Part shown: piece by piece, positions 24,441 to 36,279 of the stretch
How positions within the stretch are numbered: position 1 is the first letter of the stretch
Layout: every line of letters starts with the position of its first letter
Origin: Bettongia penicillata ogilbyi
Lineage: Eukaryota > Chordata > Mammalia > Diprotodontia > Potoroidae
NCBI GenBank assembly: GCA_023548195.1
Contig: JAJHZJ010000531.1
Location: 4,016,802 to 4,080,801 of the forward strand
Length of the DNA stretch: 64,000 bases
Reading direction: 5' to 3'
Translations under genes and position numbers: made by a program
The notes under the pieces: generated by a model
What the model was told of the DNA's origin: nothing
Seen by the model: the letters and a program-made list of their open reading frames with translations, nothing else
The model's database searches: none

Positions 24441-24582
24441 TGGTGCTGCTAGGTGGTGCCCTGGATAGAACACCAACCTTGGAGTTCAAATCTGACCTCA
24501 GGCACAACACTTACTAACTGTATGACCCTGAGCAAGTCACTTAACCCCAACTCCTTCAGAAAAAGAAAGAAGAAAAAAAAGT
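24441..24582 (+). repeat. tRNA-derived SINE with A-rich (L1-type) tail
   Basis: The head GGTGCTGCTAGGTGGTGCCC is followed by GAGTTCAAATCTGACCTC and TGAGCAAGTCACTTAACCCC, then directly by an A-rich tail (AGAAAGAAGAAAAAAAAG). It shares a tRNA head with the RTE-tail family but ends like an L1-mobilised SINE. AAAGTCTT-type sequence on both sides suggests a target-site duplication. Confidence 0.75.
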
Positions 24583-24711
24583 CTTCCCCTCATAAATAAA
24601 GTATTTAAATACTTTCCTAGGACTTTGACATTTTTGTGTATCTCAGTTTTCTCTCCTAAGATGCTAAATGCTTCAGGATGTGAGTGTAGATTTGATGATA
24701 TTGTTGAAATC

Positions 24712-25283
24712 TGAGGGGTGCTGGGGGACCCCGAAATACCAGCACGCCAGATCCTGCTCGAATGAATTCAACTCAAGACTTCTTTAAACCAAAGGAAAAC
24801 AAAGCTTATTAAAGATTCACCATATTGGGTTGACTCTTAAGGAGCCTAAGCATTTGTAATGCTTGCAGTCACAAGCCGGCCAGATGGAATCACAGCTAGA
24901 CAGAGTCTGAACTGGACTGAATCTGAGCACCTTCATGGAGGCGAGATGGAACTTAAATACAAAAGAAGACTGAGGGAAGAATCCAGGTGCAACCAAGTAG
25001 TCTGGGGCCCCAGGGATAGTTTTGATAGGGGAGATCTATCTGGAATGTCCAGAGGAATTGATGGGAATGACCAGTACCCTGGGGTGAATACAGATCTAAT
25101 CTAGGAAGGATCTTGATGGGAGTGACCAGCAGCCTGGGGAAATGGGATTTTGACAGGATTACAAGTACAACAGGGACTTGGGCACAGTGATCACAAAAAA
25201 CCCATGGGCCTCAGGGGTCTGCCAGATCAAATGGGAAGATGCAAGAAAAATTCAAGGAGGTTCCAAGAGTCTGTACCCCATCA
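24712..25283 (-). mobile_element. Probable solo LTR of an endogenous retrovirus
   Basis: On the minus strand it starts TGATGGGGTACAGACTC and ends GTCCCCCAGCACCCCTCA, giving TG...CA ends over about 570 bp. An AATAAG poly(A)-signal variant (TTAATAAGC, near 24805) lies about 100 nt before the end. The interior is GC-richer than its surroundings and non-coding. I found no clean flanking duplication, and no second copy is present. It could also be another repeat class. Confidence 0.55.
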
Positions 25284-26095
25284 GTTTCACAAGCATGAAT
25301 TTGTGATTTGTATGTGAAGGTGGAGAAAGTCAAAGCAGAAAAATTGGTACCCTTACCAGTGTAACTTCATGGGTTAGATGCGTGACAGCCCATGTATATC
25401 TGAGTAGCATCTTTTCAAGGAAGCTATTACAGTGTTAGCCACAACGATGTTATAATTTTTAGATCATGGGGCCATAATAGCGTCATGGAGCCAGTCATCC
25501 TATTTTCTAATTTGCCCTTGAAGTTACAGCCAAGAGAATCACCAAAAATTTCTATAAAAATTATACTTTATGTGTGATAGCCTGTTATAAGTTAATAGCT
25601 GGATCCTATTACTGTTTTATTGGAATATAAGAAGTTTACTTAAAAACAAACAGTTTTTTCCAGGCTGTGTGTGTCTGTGTGTCTCCTGTAATGTGAACTT
25701 GAAGAGGTTGAAAATGGACTCCAACCAGAAAGCAAGGTTGTAACTGGCAAGTAATTGGAATGTCATGAAGAGTTAATGCTTCTTAATTTTTTTGTATTTT
25801 AATTAAAATGTTTAGTTATTAATTTGAGGCTGAGTGATTAGCGAACAATCCCAAGGATCTAAGAAGTCCTGGAGGGATGGATACAAATGAGCCAATGAAA
25901 CTGAGTCTGGGAATAATATGAGCTGTATCCCTATTGCACTGGGTACCCAGAACTGAATACAGGACCTGCTTTAAGAGCATCCTTTGATCTCTTCCAATCA
26001 AGGGCATACTTATTCTACATTGTATTTAATATCTAAATACTAACTGTTTCTCTTTTACCCAGGAAGCCTGAGGGTCTTCTTCTCCCAGTTTGATT

Positions 26096-26156
26096 TATAA
26101 ATATATACACACATACATATATATTATATATATATATTATATATATATATATATTA
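26096..26156. repeat. (TA)n microsatellite
   Basis: TATATATATATTATATATAT-type run. Confidence 0.9.
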
Positions 26157-26234
26157 AAAGGGCCATCCCTTGAACAACTCCTTAAAGAAGTCTATTCATT
26201 GAATGGGTGTATCTTGCTCAAAGTGAGAATGCTA

Positions 26235-26462
26235 TAAGACCTTAGCCTGAAAGGGCCAAGGTCTCACATTGCATCCTAGGCCATCTCCAGTCATATTGAT
26301 GAGTATCAGGCCACTGGACCCAAATGGCTCAGGAGAAGAAAGTGAGGTTGGTGACTTTGCACAGCCGTCCCTCACCCAAATCAAAGTCAACTGCAAGTCA
26401 TGTCATCGTGATGATGTCATGGTCCTCTTTGAGAACAAAAGACAAACACAACAACCACAACT
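26235..26462 (+). repeat. SINE-like family copy with LINE-like tail
   Basis: Landmarks: GGGCCAAGGTCTCACATTGC, CATCCTAGGCCATCTCCAGT, CCAAATGGCTCAGGAGAAGA, CAAAGTCAACTGCAAGTCAT. Its end, TGATGTCATGGTCCTCTTTG then AGAACAAAAGACAAACACAA, resembles the 3' end of the LINE fossil at 46.2-47.0 kb. Confidence 0.8.
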
Positions 26463-27154
26463 TATTCCCTGTGGACTTGAAGTCAGAAGATCTCTGTGTG
26501 TATACATATATGCACATGTACACTCATGTGTACACACACCTTTCTCTAGGATGAGAAGTAAGAAGGAATGAAAAACATAAGAAGAACTTTTAAGGAGTGA
26601 AGGAAGGGACCTATGAGCGGTCAACTGGAATGACTTTAATTTGTGCAAAGTGGGAGAATTGGTCAGTATGTTGAGAAGAAAAGGGAGCTGCAATTGGAGG
26701 ATTAAAGAGAGAGGAGAATATTTAGAAAAGCTGTTGTGGGCAATGACAGAGAGAAAAAATAAGGCAGAGTAATAACTAATAGTCTAAAAACTTCCTTCCT
26801 TGAATTCCTTTTATAGAAGGTTGTTTGTCATAGAGATGAAAAATTCAATGGAATGGACAATTATTTTCTTTTTATTAAATTCCAAAAGCTATGCTTAGTC
26901 ATAACTATCAAGAGACTTGAGGATTATATGTTTTGGGATATTTATACTATGTATAATATAAAAATAGCTACTTCAATATGCACACTCTGGCTGGGCATAG
27001 TTGCTAATACATTTTAGTGACAGTTTAAATTTCACAATACTTTAATGAGTGATTAATACTATTTTATCAAAAATGTTAATATTTCGGGGCAACAACCTTA
27101 CACAATTCAAATTCTGGATATGCAATACGTACGTATGTATTACGCAAATTTGTG

Positions 27155-27290
27155 GAATGATACAGTATAGTATAGTGGCATTGGAGTCAAGAAGATAGGG
27201 GTTCAAGTCCTGACTCTGATATATAATAGTTGTATGACTCAAGGGCAAATCACTTTACTTCTCAGTCACTTAACGTTGAATTGATCTACA
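27155..27290 (+). repeat. MIR-like SINE
   Basis: ATTGGAGTCAAGAAGATAGG, then TTCAAGTCCTGACTCTG, then GTTGTATGACTCAAGGGCAA. Confidence 0.65.
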
Positions 27291-27429
27291 TTAACAATCC
27301 CACAACTCCCTATATCAGTAAAATGCCCGCAGGTCTAGCCCAAATACAAACAGATAGAGAGATACAAACACAAATACATATATGCATATACAAATAAGTA
27401 AATAAATAAATAAAAGAATGAATCTATAC

Positions 27430-27520
27430 ATGATGGGGACCTGCACAGCCCTCCTTCACTCAAAACAAAGTCAAGTGCAAGTCATATCTTCAGAACACCA
27501 ACAAGACCAAGTTATATCGC
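27430..27520 (+). repeat. Fragment of the CAAAGTCAAGTGCAAGTCAT SINE family
   Basis: GACCTGCACAGCCCTCCTTC, then AACAAAGTCAAGTGCAAGTC, then a degraded end. Confidence 0.75.
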
Positions 27521-27554
27521 CACCTTTAAATTTTCTACAAAAAGGCTGCTAGAG

Positions 27555-27860
27555 GGTATGGAGTAAAGGAAAGAGCACCTGCCTGGTCATCATGAAATCT
27601 CCATTCTGATCCTGTATCTGCCACTGCTACTCCAAGTCATTTAATTCTCTGAGCCTCTTCCTCAACTGTAAAACAAAGAACCTTGCTAGAGGTTCTTAAC
27701 CTAAGGTCTATGAACTTATATATTTATATTATTATATTTCAGTATAATTGGTTTCCTTTCCATTGACTTCAACAGATTGCTAAAGGATTCCATAACACAA
27801 AAAAAGGTTAAGGGACCCTTAGATGATATGCAAGGTTCTTTCCAGCACTGACATCCTATA
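27555..27860 (+). repeat. MIR-like SINE split by a hAT remnant
   Basis: The 5' part (GTAAAGGAAAGAGCACCTGC, CTGATCCTGTATCTGCCAC, CTCAACTGTAAAACAAAG) and the 3' part (AGATGATATGCAAGGTTCTT, CCAGCACTGACATCCTATAA) belong to one plus-strand element interrupted at about 27690-27820. Confidence 0.75.
27690..27820. mobile_element. hAT-like remnant nested in a MIR
   Basis: It starts AGGTTCTTAACC and ends GGTTAAGGGACCCT, an imperfect inverted repeat of the same type as at 16486. A third end (CAGTTTCTTAACCTTGAGG) lies at about 27869. Confidence 0.65.
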
Positions 27861-28279
27861 ATTCTAGAGCAGTTTCTTAACCTTGAGGGTAACCTTACTT
27901 AAGGAGCCTGCTTATTTACCTTAGGACACAGTGAATCTCTCTTAGCTTCAGTTGGAAATCCTTATCTGATTTTTCTGGAAGCGGGCATGCCTTAGCAAAG
28001 AGCATTTTGATAACATCAAAGAGCAAATATAATGATTCGATAGAGGAAAATCATTGTTTCCTATTCCAGAAGAAAGAATTAACTAGAAGAGCCGTGTTTT
28101 TCCTGATGAATGAGTCATTAAATGAAGTATATCCAATCCAACCAAACTATAGTTTGTACCTGAAAAAACAGAAGCTGTAGCCAGCACATAGCCAGGACTG
28201 GAGTCAATAATCAAATTACATGATCAATACAAAGTCTCTTTCAATGGCCAGAACACTATTTTTTTGTTGTTTTGATGAT

Positions 28280-29420
28280 TTGATTTTCTTCTCTTTAGAA
28301 AAATCAAATTAACTAAATTTCATCAATTGTATTAGTCTTTGCAAAAACCACTTTTTAGTTTTATTCATCAGTTATATATAGTCTTTTTGTTTTCCATTTC
28401 ATCTATATCACCAGTCATTTCTAAATGTGCTTATTTAGGTTTTATTAAGTTTTTTATTCCCTAATTATTAAAAATTGCATACTCAGATCATAATTCCTCC
28501 TTTTCTAATTTGTTAATGTATGTTTTCAGAGACATGGTTTTTCTTCTTAAAATCAACTGCATTTCAGAAATTTTCACATGCCATCTCATCGTTACTGTTC
28601 TCTTTCACAGACTGGCTCATTGCTTCTATGGTTTGTTCTTTGATCCATGTGCTATTCAGGATGTTATTAAATTTCTGTTTAGATTTGTATCTTTTGTTTG
28701 TGTTTCCTGAATTAGTTAAAATTAGTATTAAGTCTGAAAGGGATCTGGTTAATATTTTTGCCTTATTATATTTACTTACAATTTCTCTACAATAGCATCT
28801 GTTTTTTAAAGGTACTGTGTGATGTTGAGATATTTATTCTTTATTTTCCACACCAAAAAGAAAAGTCACATCTTTGAGATCAAACTTCTCCAATAGTCTA
28901 TTCAGTTCTGTATTTTCCTTTCTGTTTATCTTTCTGCTAGATTTATTTAGCTCTAAGAGAGGAAGATTCAAGACTTTTGCAAGTATTACTATATTTGTCA
29001 TTTTGTAATTCAGTTCATTTTTATTTTATGAATTCAGATACTTTACCATTTGTTGCATATACATTTGATACTGATATTGTTTCCTTGCCTATAGTGCCTC
29101 TAAGCACATTATAGTTTCCCCGTTTGTCTCTTTTGGATATGGTGAATTTCTGTTTTGCATTCTGATAGCATGATTGCAACTCCTACTTTTTTAAATCACC
29201 TGATGCATGGTAAATTTTATTTCAGCCTATCATTTTCATTCTGTTTGTGTTTTTTAGACATCTCTAGCTTGTAATAAACTTTTAGGTTTTGTTTACTTAT
29301 CCATTTTGCCAATTTTGAATTTTTTAAAAATTAACTCATTTACATATAAGGTTTCACTTTTCATTTTGTGTTTTCCTCTATTTGTTTCTTTTCTGGTTTT
29401 TATCCCTGTCCCTCTTCACA
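28280..29420 (-). mobile_element. Very old T-rich repeat, possibly antisense L1-class sequence
   Basis: A 1.1-kb T-rich tract (TTTGATCCATGTGCTATTCA, GATTGCAACTCCTACTTTTT, TAACTCATTTACATATAAGG). It resembles the antisense of old L1 interspersed sequence in style and phrase order. No open frame survives. The assignment is inference from general resemblance only. Confidence 0.35.
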
Positions 29421-29619
29421 AAAGATAGAAATCTAAATGGAAATCTAATGATGACATCCTGAATAAAGAGGACAAATCAGAACAAATCACAGAAATAATT
29501 AGTAAATATTGAATCAACAATGTTAAGATAATATATTAAAAAGTCTGGAATATAGCTAAACCCAATTGTCAGAAGAAAAGTATATGTCAGAAAATATGTA
29601 CTAATATATCTTAAGTTAT

Positions 29620-30180
29620 TTTGGCAATTCATTTTGCTTACATTACTTTGATCTTTAGCTACTGCCATAGGGTTTTCCCCACTTCCTCCACCACTGCTTC
29701 CACTTATCGCTCTCTACCAAGTTCGTTGAATTTACTTCATTTCTCCTTCTTTCATTTTATTTATCTCTCCTCTTTGTCCCTTTCCTTTTCCTCCCCAGAT
29801 AAATCTATTATACATAATCATCCCTCTCCACCCCTGCAGTCTTAGTTTAAACAGCATTGTTTTGTGGCACTGTTTTCTAACTAGCTTCCATTTACTTTGT
29901 TCTCCTCTTCCTTATTTCCCTCCCCTTCTAGACTATTTGGATTTCTACTCTACTCTTTATCATTTTATTTGTCCCTTCTTCATTCTTTTTATATCTTTCA
30001 TAAAGATAAAGCTTTTGTAGTGCCAAACTTGAGCTTCCTGCTCTATCCCACTTCTATATGATTTCATTTGTAATCTCCCCCTCAGATTTCCTTTTTTCTT
30101 GTATATGTATTGATTGATCGATTGATTCTTTTGTTTTGACTGGGCCCTCCTCCTTCTGTGCTGCACTCTCAGAAATATTG
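29620..30180. other. Pyrimidine-rich sequence, no gene seen
   Basis: T/C-rich runs with CCCTTCTTCATTC-like blocks and a TTGATTGATCGATTGATTC imperfect repeat near 30109. It may be the antisense of a purine-rich L1 3' UTR. Nothing coding. Confidence 0.3.
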
Positions 30181-30624
30181 CTTCTTGAAGAAAGCAATGT
30201 CATGTGGTGGAAGTCACTTTCTGTCATGAGTCATGAGTACTAGTTCCTCTATCACTCATTTTTCCTAAGCAAGAGTGCTGAAGCCTGTTCCAACCAGCTC
30301 CAGAAAGCTGATTGTTAACTATTCAGTCTCTGAAATATACAAACTGCAAACCAGAGTTTGATTTATTGTTTTATTGGTTGTCTTTCTGTTAATAAAAGAA
30401 GCTGTTAATAACACAGATTACAGTTAAAAGTGTGTCATGTGTGTATTTTTTTTTTCAGAGAAATTATTCTTAAGCAATAACCAGCATACCCCACTCCAAA
30501 GGTTCTCTTATTTCTGGTTCTATGTTCCACTTACTATGCAGGCTGTCCACCTGAGGAAATAGTCATCATTTCTCATGTGATGTTATGCAGTCCTGAGTGA
30601 CAGAATTCTTGTTCAAAAACAATA

Positions 30625-31350
30625 GTCAGAACCTCATTTTTAGATGAATAAATAGATGTCTAGAAGGCAAAATTCCTTATGAGACTACATATCAAGCTTG
30701 TGGTAGAAGTGGGACTAGAACCCAAGTTTCCTAACTTTCAGTCAATTCTAGGGCTATTGTCACTAAAAACAATTCTGTCTCTCTCTTGAGAGCAGAATAC
30801 AAAAAATGGGTAGAACCATATTTTAGCTCTGTTTTAGGATATGGAATAAGTTGCCCAGGAGAAAAAAGTGCTTCCCATTATTACAGAAGTTCAAACAGAG
30901 GTTAAGACAAGCATTTGTCAGATAAGTTACAGAGAAGATTCATGCTTCAGGGAAGTATTGGACTAGATAGCCTCTGAAGTCCAATTCTGGGATTTTATGA
31001 TCCTTTCATGATCCACCTGGTGGTAAAACCAGCTCTGTTTCATGGTGCACTAAGGATAAAACATAGGAGAATGACTTTTCCATTTCTTTCTTAGGTCCTT
31101 TAAATTTTGTTTGTTTTATATGAACCCATGATTTCCTTACACCGATGAGCTCCAATTCTGGAAATTCCCTCCATCAATGCAAATTATCAACTCACCCATA
31201 ACTTTAAAGACAGAGAGCTGTTAAGGGCACTGAGAGGCTGTCACAAGAGTGACTTCCCCAGATTAAGGCAGTCAGTATGTGTCAGAGCAATGCCTTGACC
31301 CTAGGACCTCCTAACTCTAGGATAGATACTCTATTCTCCATGTTACCTCT
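30625..31350 (-). repeat. Two MIR-like SINE remnants with unique spacer
   Basis: 30625-30765 (AGAAGTGGGACTAGAACCCA, TAGATGTCTAGAAGGC) and 31195-31350 (GTGACTTCCCCAGATTAAGG, CCCTAGGACCTCCTAACTCT) are antisense MIR patterns. The roughly 430 nt between them hold no recognised element. Confidence 0.55.
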
Positions 31351-31910
31351 CTAGATGTCCTTATCTGAGTTCCATAGATTAGAGTAAGGTGGGATGAAAT
31401 GAGGAAAATTCAGTTAACCACTTTTAAAAATTTTCTTTCCTTCTGCAGATTTCCTAAGCTACCTGCCTCCCTTTTAATGAAGAAAAAATAAGACTTCAGA
31501 GTGACCCAGTTAATGACTTCTTTTACTTTCTACAGTAATGTAGAATCCAACAGGTGTTCTCTAAACAACTCTTTCGCACCTGTGACTGTTTGCTACTTTA
31601 CTCTGAAACTTGGCTTCAAAACTATGCTCTTCTTAAAAATGCTCATTAAAGGAGTCCATTTAAGGTTCTGGGCTGGAAACTCAGGTCTTGGCAATACAGA
31701 AAACACTGATTTTTGCCAACTCTTCCAGCAGACTTTTAAGATGTGGGCTTGTGCCTCAGCTGCAGTGCTAGCATTGGAAGGATATTCATCCCAAATAGAT
31801 GATTCTCAGGCAATTTCATCTAAAACCAAGGCTATAAATCAAACACCACCCGTTTAAATGCAGATTGGCTCCCTTTCAATTAATTCTGACATTAGTGATT
31901 ATATATAAGG

Positions 31911-32604
31911 TGAATTTTAGTGTAATGTAGATTTTACTGTGTGGAAAGTGATTTTTTGTTATTATTTCTTAGAGTTCAGTTTCCCAGGATCCATAGCCAT
32001 AACAATCTCTTGTTCCCAGGTATTAGATATGAGTTCTCATGATTACGGTTCAAAACATCTCTACACCATGTTTGTGCAGAGTTATATAATGATAAATAAT
32101 ATAAATATCTACTGCAGCTGCATAGTGAGATACAGCGATGAGGTGATGTAAACTTGTGAGGCTAATGCTGGCAATATGCCTTCTTTGTTGGTCCATAAAG
32201 CAGGTGGGCACTGGTAAGTGAATGGGGAACCTTAGGGTTCTGAGTGTACAAGCTAGAACGCTGTGTGTGCCCTGATCAACCCTCATCAAGTCTTGGGGGG
32301 GAATCTGTGTTTGCCTCAACTGACCCCCATTGAGGCTTGAAGGGATTTAGGGGATATATACAAATCACGCTTATCTCAATTGACCCCATTGAGATGTAGA
32401 GATCCTCGTCCCCACTTTTCATCATGAGAAGGGTGATTAGGGAATGCTGTAGGCACTTGTCCTCCCATTGTCAGCGATCCTCTTCTGAGTGAAGATTATT
32501 ATAGAATATTATAGAATAAAGTGAGATTATTAACCCCTTTGCCTAACCAAATAAGAGTGAGCCTGGGCTAGCAGCCCTCCTGTGTGCTGTGTTTATCTTT
32601 CTCA
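31911..32604 (+). mobile_element. LTR-like repeat copy A2 (about 690 bp)
   Basis: Inverted partner of 19283-19976. In this orientation it has a TATA-like stretch (TTATATAATGATAAATAATA, about 32084) and AATAAA at 32515-32520, about 85 nt before the end at GTTTATCTTTCTCA. It begins near TGAATTTTAGTGTAATG, giving TG...CA ends. Pairs such as CAATTGACCCCCATTGAGG-like palindromes occur inside. Because the two copies face each other they are separate insertions or an inverted duplication, not one provirus. Confidence 0.7.
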
Positions 32605-32849
32605 TAGCGATGACAGTTGGAAGGTTTTAGCGAATGAGTAGGATTTCAGAATTGAGACGAGGACAGCCTACAGCTTTAGGATAATTGTGAGGAGGACCTC
32701 CTGTGACTTCCAGGTCCGTTCTCTCCCTTGCAGCGATGTGACTGTGTGGGAATGTGCAGGACCCCTTATTCAATTGCTACTATGCCCTGACACAAAGCAG
32801 CAATGCCCCTGGAGCACAAGGACACTATTATGGGGAGGTAGCTTTGCAT

Positions 32850-32990
32850 CGTGGAAATCATGCTCAAATCCCAGCTCTGATACTTACTAGCTGTGTGACC
32901 ATGAGGAAGTTAATTTATCTCTCCTGTGTCCATCTCTAGAATGGGGATAATGAGATTCACAGTCTACTTCACAAAGGCCCTTATGAAGAA
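32850..32990 (+). repeat. MIR-like SINE
   Basis: CAAATCCCAGCTCTGATACT, then GCTGTGTGACCATGAGGAAG, then TCTCTAGAATGGGGATAATG. Confidence 0.7.
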
Positions 32991-33486
32991 AGGTATTTAT
33001 AACCATGATGAAAATTAACTGTCCATAAATAGTAGTTTTTATTTTTATTAGTAGAATGCCTCTGCACACAGTCACCAGATAAAACATAGCACTATCCGTT
33101 GAGAATAACGGAACTGAAATGAGGAGAGTGAGAGAGATGAGGTTTGCCACAGTGAATGGAGCGGTTGTTTTGTGGTTTATGATTTTCATGCTAACAAGAA
33201 GGCTGTGGTTCAGTTTCCTGATAGAGACTCTGTGTCTTCACTTTAATAGTCCCATGGCAAAAGTACTTTTTTGCTCACAACCTCACAAGTTTTTTCTAAC
33301 AGCCTAAGACTAGTTCTCCCCTTTGACCAGACTGAATAGTAGAAATCAGCAGAGGAAGGACAGGATAGAGGAGCAAGTCACAATATAAGTCATCCCTTAT
33401 AGTTGTATGCCTCATTCTGTTCCTCAAACACAACACTGCATCTCCCTTTCTTTGCAGATCTTAAAATTCTGTATTACAACAGGTAG

Positions 33487-33700
33487 CTAGGTGGTTTATT
33501 GGATAGATGTTGGACTAGGAGGTAAGGAGACCTGAGTTCAAATCCTGCCTCAGACAGTGTCACTTAAATCTTTCTTAGCCTCAGTTTCCTTATATGTAAA
33601 ATTTTCTACTTCACAGAGTGGTTTTGAGGAACAAATGAGATAACATGTAAAAGAACTTTGTAAAGCTTAAAGCAGTATGTAAATACTAGTTTTTAGCATC
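33487..33700 (+). repeat. tRNA-head MON1-type SINE
   Basis: The head TAGCTAGGTGGTTTATTGGA and box-B-like GAGTTCAAATCC precede TCAGTTTCCTTATATGTAAA and the MIR-like end GTAAAGCTTAAAGCAGTATG. Confidence 0.8.
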
Positions 33701-33734
33701 TCTGTGTCTCTGCCCTCTTAATCTCCACCTCATA

Positions 33735-34335
33735 GATTTCCTCTCTTTCAGCTGCAGCTCAGATGCTATCCACTGTAAGAAGATTTTCTTGAACCCCTGC
33801 CCCAATACTTGCATTTTCTTTCCCAAATTACCTGGTTGTTAACTACTTTGTATATAATTTTATCTATTCGTTTTATATTTATGATTTATATGAATATGTC
33901 CATACATATATGTACGTGTATGTTCTTAGGTTGTTCACTGTTGAGTCATTTTCAGTTTGTATTTGTCTCTTTGTGACCCCCCCCCTTGGGGTTTGCTTGT
34001 CACAGATACTGGAATGATTTGCCATTTCTTTCTCCAGCTCATTTTATAGGTGAGGAAACTGAGGGGAACAGGGTTAAGGGACTTGCCCAGGGTCATGCAG
34101 GTAGTGTCTAAGGCCAGGTTTGATCTTAGGAAGATGAGTCTTCCTCACTCTAGGCCTGATATTCTATCCACTGTGCCACCTAGCTGCCCATACATACCTA
34201 TATATACTTGTTTTCTACTACATAAGATTATATACTTCTTGAAAATAGGGATTGTTTCATTATTTGCACTTGTATTGCCAGTGTCTGATACAGTGCCTTG
34301 AACATAGTAGGTTTTTAATAAATAATTGTTCTTTT
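33735..34335 (+). mobile_element. L2 LINE 3' end, interrupted by a SINE
   Basis: Landmarks before the insertion: CAGATGCTATCCACTGTAAG, TTTCTTGAACCCCTGCCCCA, TTACCTGGTTGTTAACTACT. After it: ACTTCTTGAAAATAGGGATT, CAGTGCCTTGAACATAGTAG, TTTTTAATAAATAATTG. These follow the L2 3' end order. The element is split by 33931-34190. Confidence 0.75.
33931..34190 (-). repeat. RTE-tail SINE nested in L2
   Basis: A near full-length minus-strand copy. On + it reads TTGTTCACTGTTGAGTCATT, CTTGGGGTTTGCTTGTCACA, GTTAAGGGACTTGCCCAGGG, ending CTGTGCCACCTAGCTGCC. Confidence 0.88.
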
Positions 34336-34744
34336 GACAGACCAAGGCTTTATCTCTCTCTTTCATTCTTGTCAACTTCCAGCCTCAAGGAAGGGAAGCG
34401 AGTAAGTAGCTAAGGAACATCCTGCCCCTAATATCCCAAGCAGATCTTCATGCTTAATACTAGATTGGTTCAGAGAATTTTCACAGTCTAGTGTCTTCTC
34501 TCCCCCAGCACCTCCTTGGTCAGGATAACAATCTTTGCAAATCTAGATACTTAGCAGAGCTGCCCAATTTTCCCTTCCAATAGGAGCTTTGAGCCTGTGA
34601 GTTTCTCTGGTCTGTTGTGAGTGGAACTATTCAAATCACTCAGAGCCATCCAGGTAAGTGGAAGAACCAAGCACTCTCCTGGCACTGCGAAGCACTAGGA
34701 AGGAGAAAGCTGTGCTATTAATGCTACATTGGTTGATAACTTTC

Positions 34745-34975
34745 AGCTTTTTCAAAGCATCTTCACATTCATAACCTCATTTTATCCTCACCCCAACCCT
34801 CTCAAGCAGATGGTGGTAAAGTTTTGATGAAGGCTGTGATATTACACATTTTATAGATGAGAAAACTAGAAACCAGAACGTTGAAGTGACTCCCTAATTT
34901 GGCACAGCTAGCTGGTGAATAGTGTCAGAACTAGAAACCAGCTTTCCTGACTCAGTTTCAGTACACCCAGAACAG
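34745..34975 (-). repeat. MIR-like SINE
   Basis: TTTTCAAAGCATCTTCACAT, CTCATTTTATCCTCACCCC, ACATTTTATAGATGAGAAAA, GGCACAGCTAGCTGGTGAAT. Confidence 0.75.
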
Positions 34976-36080
34976 ATGAAACAAAGCAAAAAAAATATGT
35001 AATTCAAAGGTTAAAAAAAGCTGTTAAAAATTATACGTTATATTTCAACTTGAGGTCAAAGAAGTCAATTTTGGAAGCTAGTCTACTAAAGTGTGACATG
35101 GACTGCACCCCACTGAGCATACACTTAGCTGCCCTGTCTGTATGTGTGGTTAAGTGCTGAAAAGACATGGCACTTCTATATGATATGGAAAATCTTCATT
35201 TTCCTCCATCCCTTTGTTAGGAAAGGGTGGGAACAGGGTTGCTGCATCAGTTAAAAAGAATACACACATACTCTTTCTTTCTCTGTCTTTTTCTCTCTCC
35301 CTCCCCCCTTTTTCTCTTCTTCTCCTTTCCTCTCCTCCCTCTTCTCTCCCCCAATTCTCTATTATGCCTAATATTACTGTTCCTCTATAGACTTTCTATG
35401 AGGTGATGGGGCAGGGTCAGAACCCTTTGTCCTACTCTAGCAATATGGTAACTGAGGGAATATGGTAGTTAAAACTTGGACTGAACTAAGTGAACTAAAC
35501 CTGGACCTAGAACCCCTGACTCCCTTTTTAGCTTATTGTTTTTCTTTGATGGCAAGTGACTGAATGAACCAACCTAATATGTGTCCAGCCTTTGAAGGAA
35601 TTTCGCAAATTTAAGAGGACCAGAGATTCTAGATCCTTCACGAAGTGCTCCCAAATACTAGTTTCTGTACTGAAAAGGCTGATCATTGAAAAGCAAAGGA
35701 ATTGAACTCACAGCCATGCTTCCAGAAGGCATAGACCTGGAGAATGGTTTGGACAGGGCAGAACCAAGAAGAAATGTAAAATACTTATTCAGTTGTCTCA
35801 TAAACTACTTCATGTTCTAAACTTTAAGAGCTTTTTGGAAAGTACAATAGTAGCTATAAGTTACTGTTTTCTGTTTTAAGTCTTTTGTCATGGAGCATTT
35901 GTAAGTCTCTTTTTCCCTTTAGAGGAAATACCTGATTTATATTGTACATTGAGTACAATATTTCTATGTTTTTATATTCCCTGCATTGCACTGGGGAGAT
36001 CTTAGGTATGAGCCACACATAAGTTTTAAGTAATTTCCCCTGATGCTTTAGGGGTGGGAGGATGGAGAGATGGAGAGAAA

Positions 36081-36084
<4 letters not shown>

Positions 36085-36161
<77 letters not shown>
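36085..36161. repeat. (GA)n microsatellite, about 38 units
   Basis: An almost uninterrupted GA run within GATGGAGA-rich flanks. The Arg-Glu and Leu-Ser frames across it are artefacts. Confidence 0.98.
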
Positions 36162-36165
<4 letters not shown>

Positions 36166-36279
36166 CCCAGTTTGCTGGGATTTTTCTTTCTTCCCTCTTT
36201 CCAAGAAGGAATGCAGTTTGCTCAGGAGGAAAGGGGAAAATACATTAGGCAGTGCTAACAACTAGAAGAGCTGGTGTAT

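Noticed and set aside
24859..25104. 81-codon frame with good codon content
   Set aside because: It lies inside the probable LTR on the opposite sense to its transcription, with no similarity to gag, pol or env.
31501..31857. 118-codon plus-strand frame
   Set aside because: No recognisable domain or splice context. The composition is like the surrounding intergenic DNA, and the length is compatible with chance.
19283..32604. A single provirus bounded by the two 700-bp repeats
   Set aside because: Proviral LTRs are in direct orientation. These are inverted, diverged and enclose no retroviral coding sequence.
36054..36265. Open frames of 60-135 codons across the GA repeat
   Set aside because: They translate a (GA)n run into Arg-Glu or Leu-Ser repeats. 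Several frames and both strands are open at once, which is a simple-repeat artefact.
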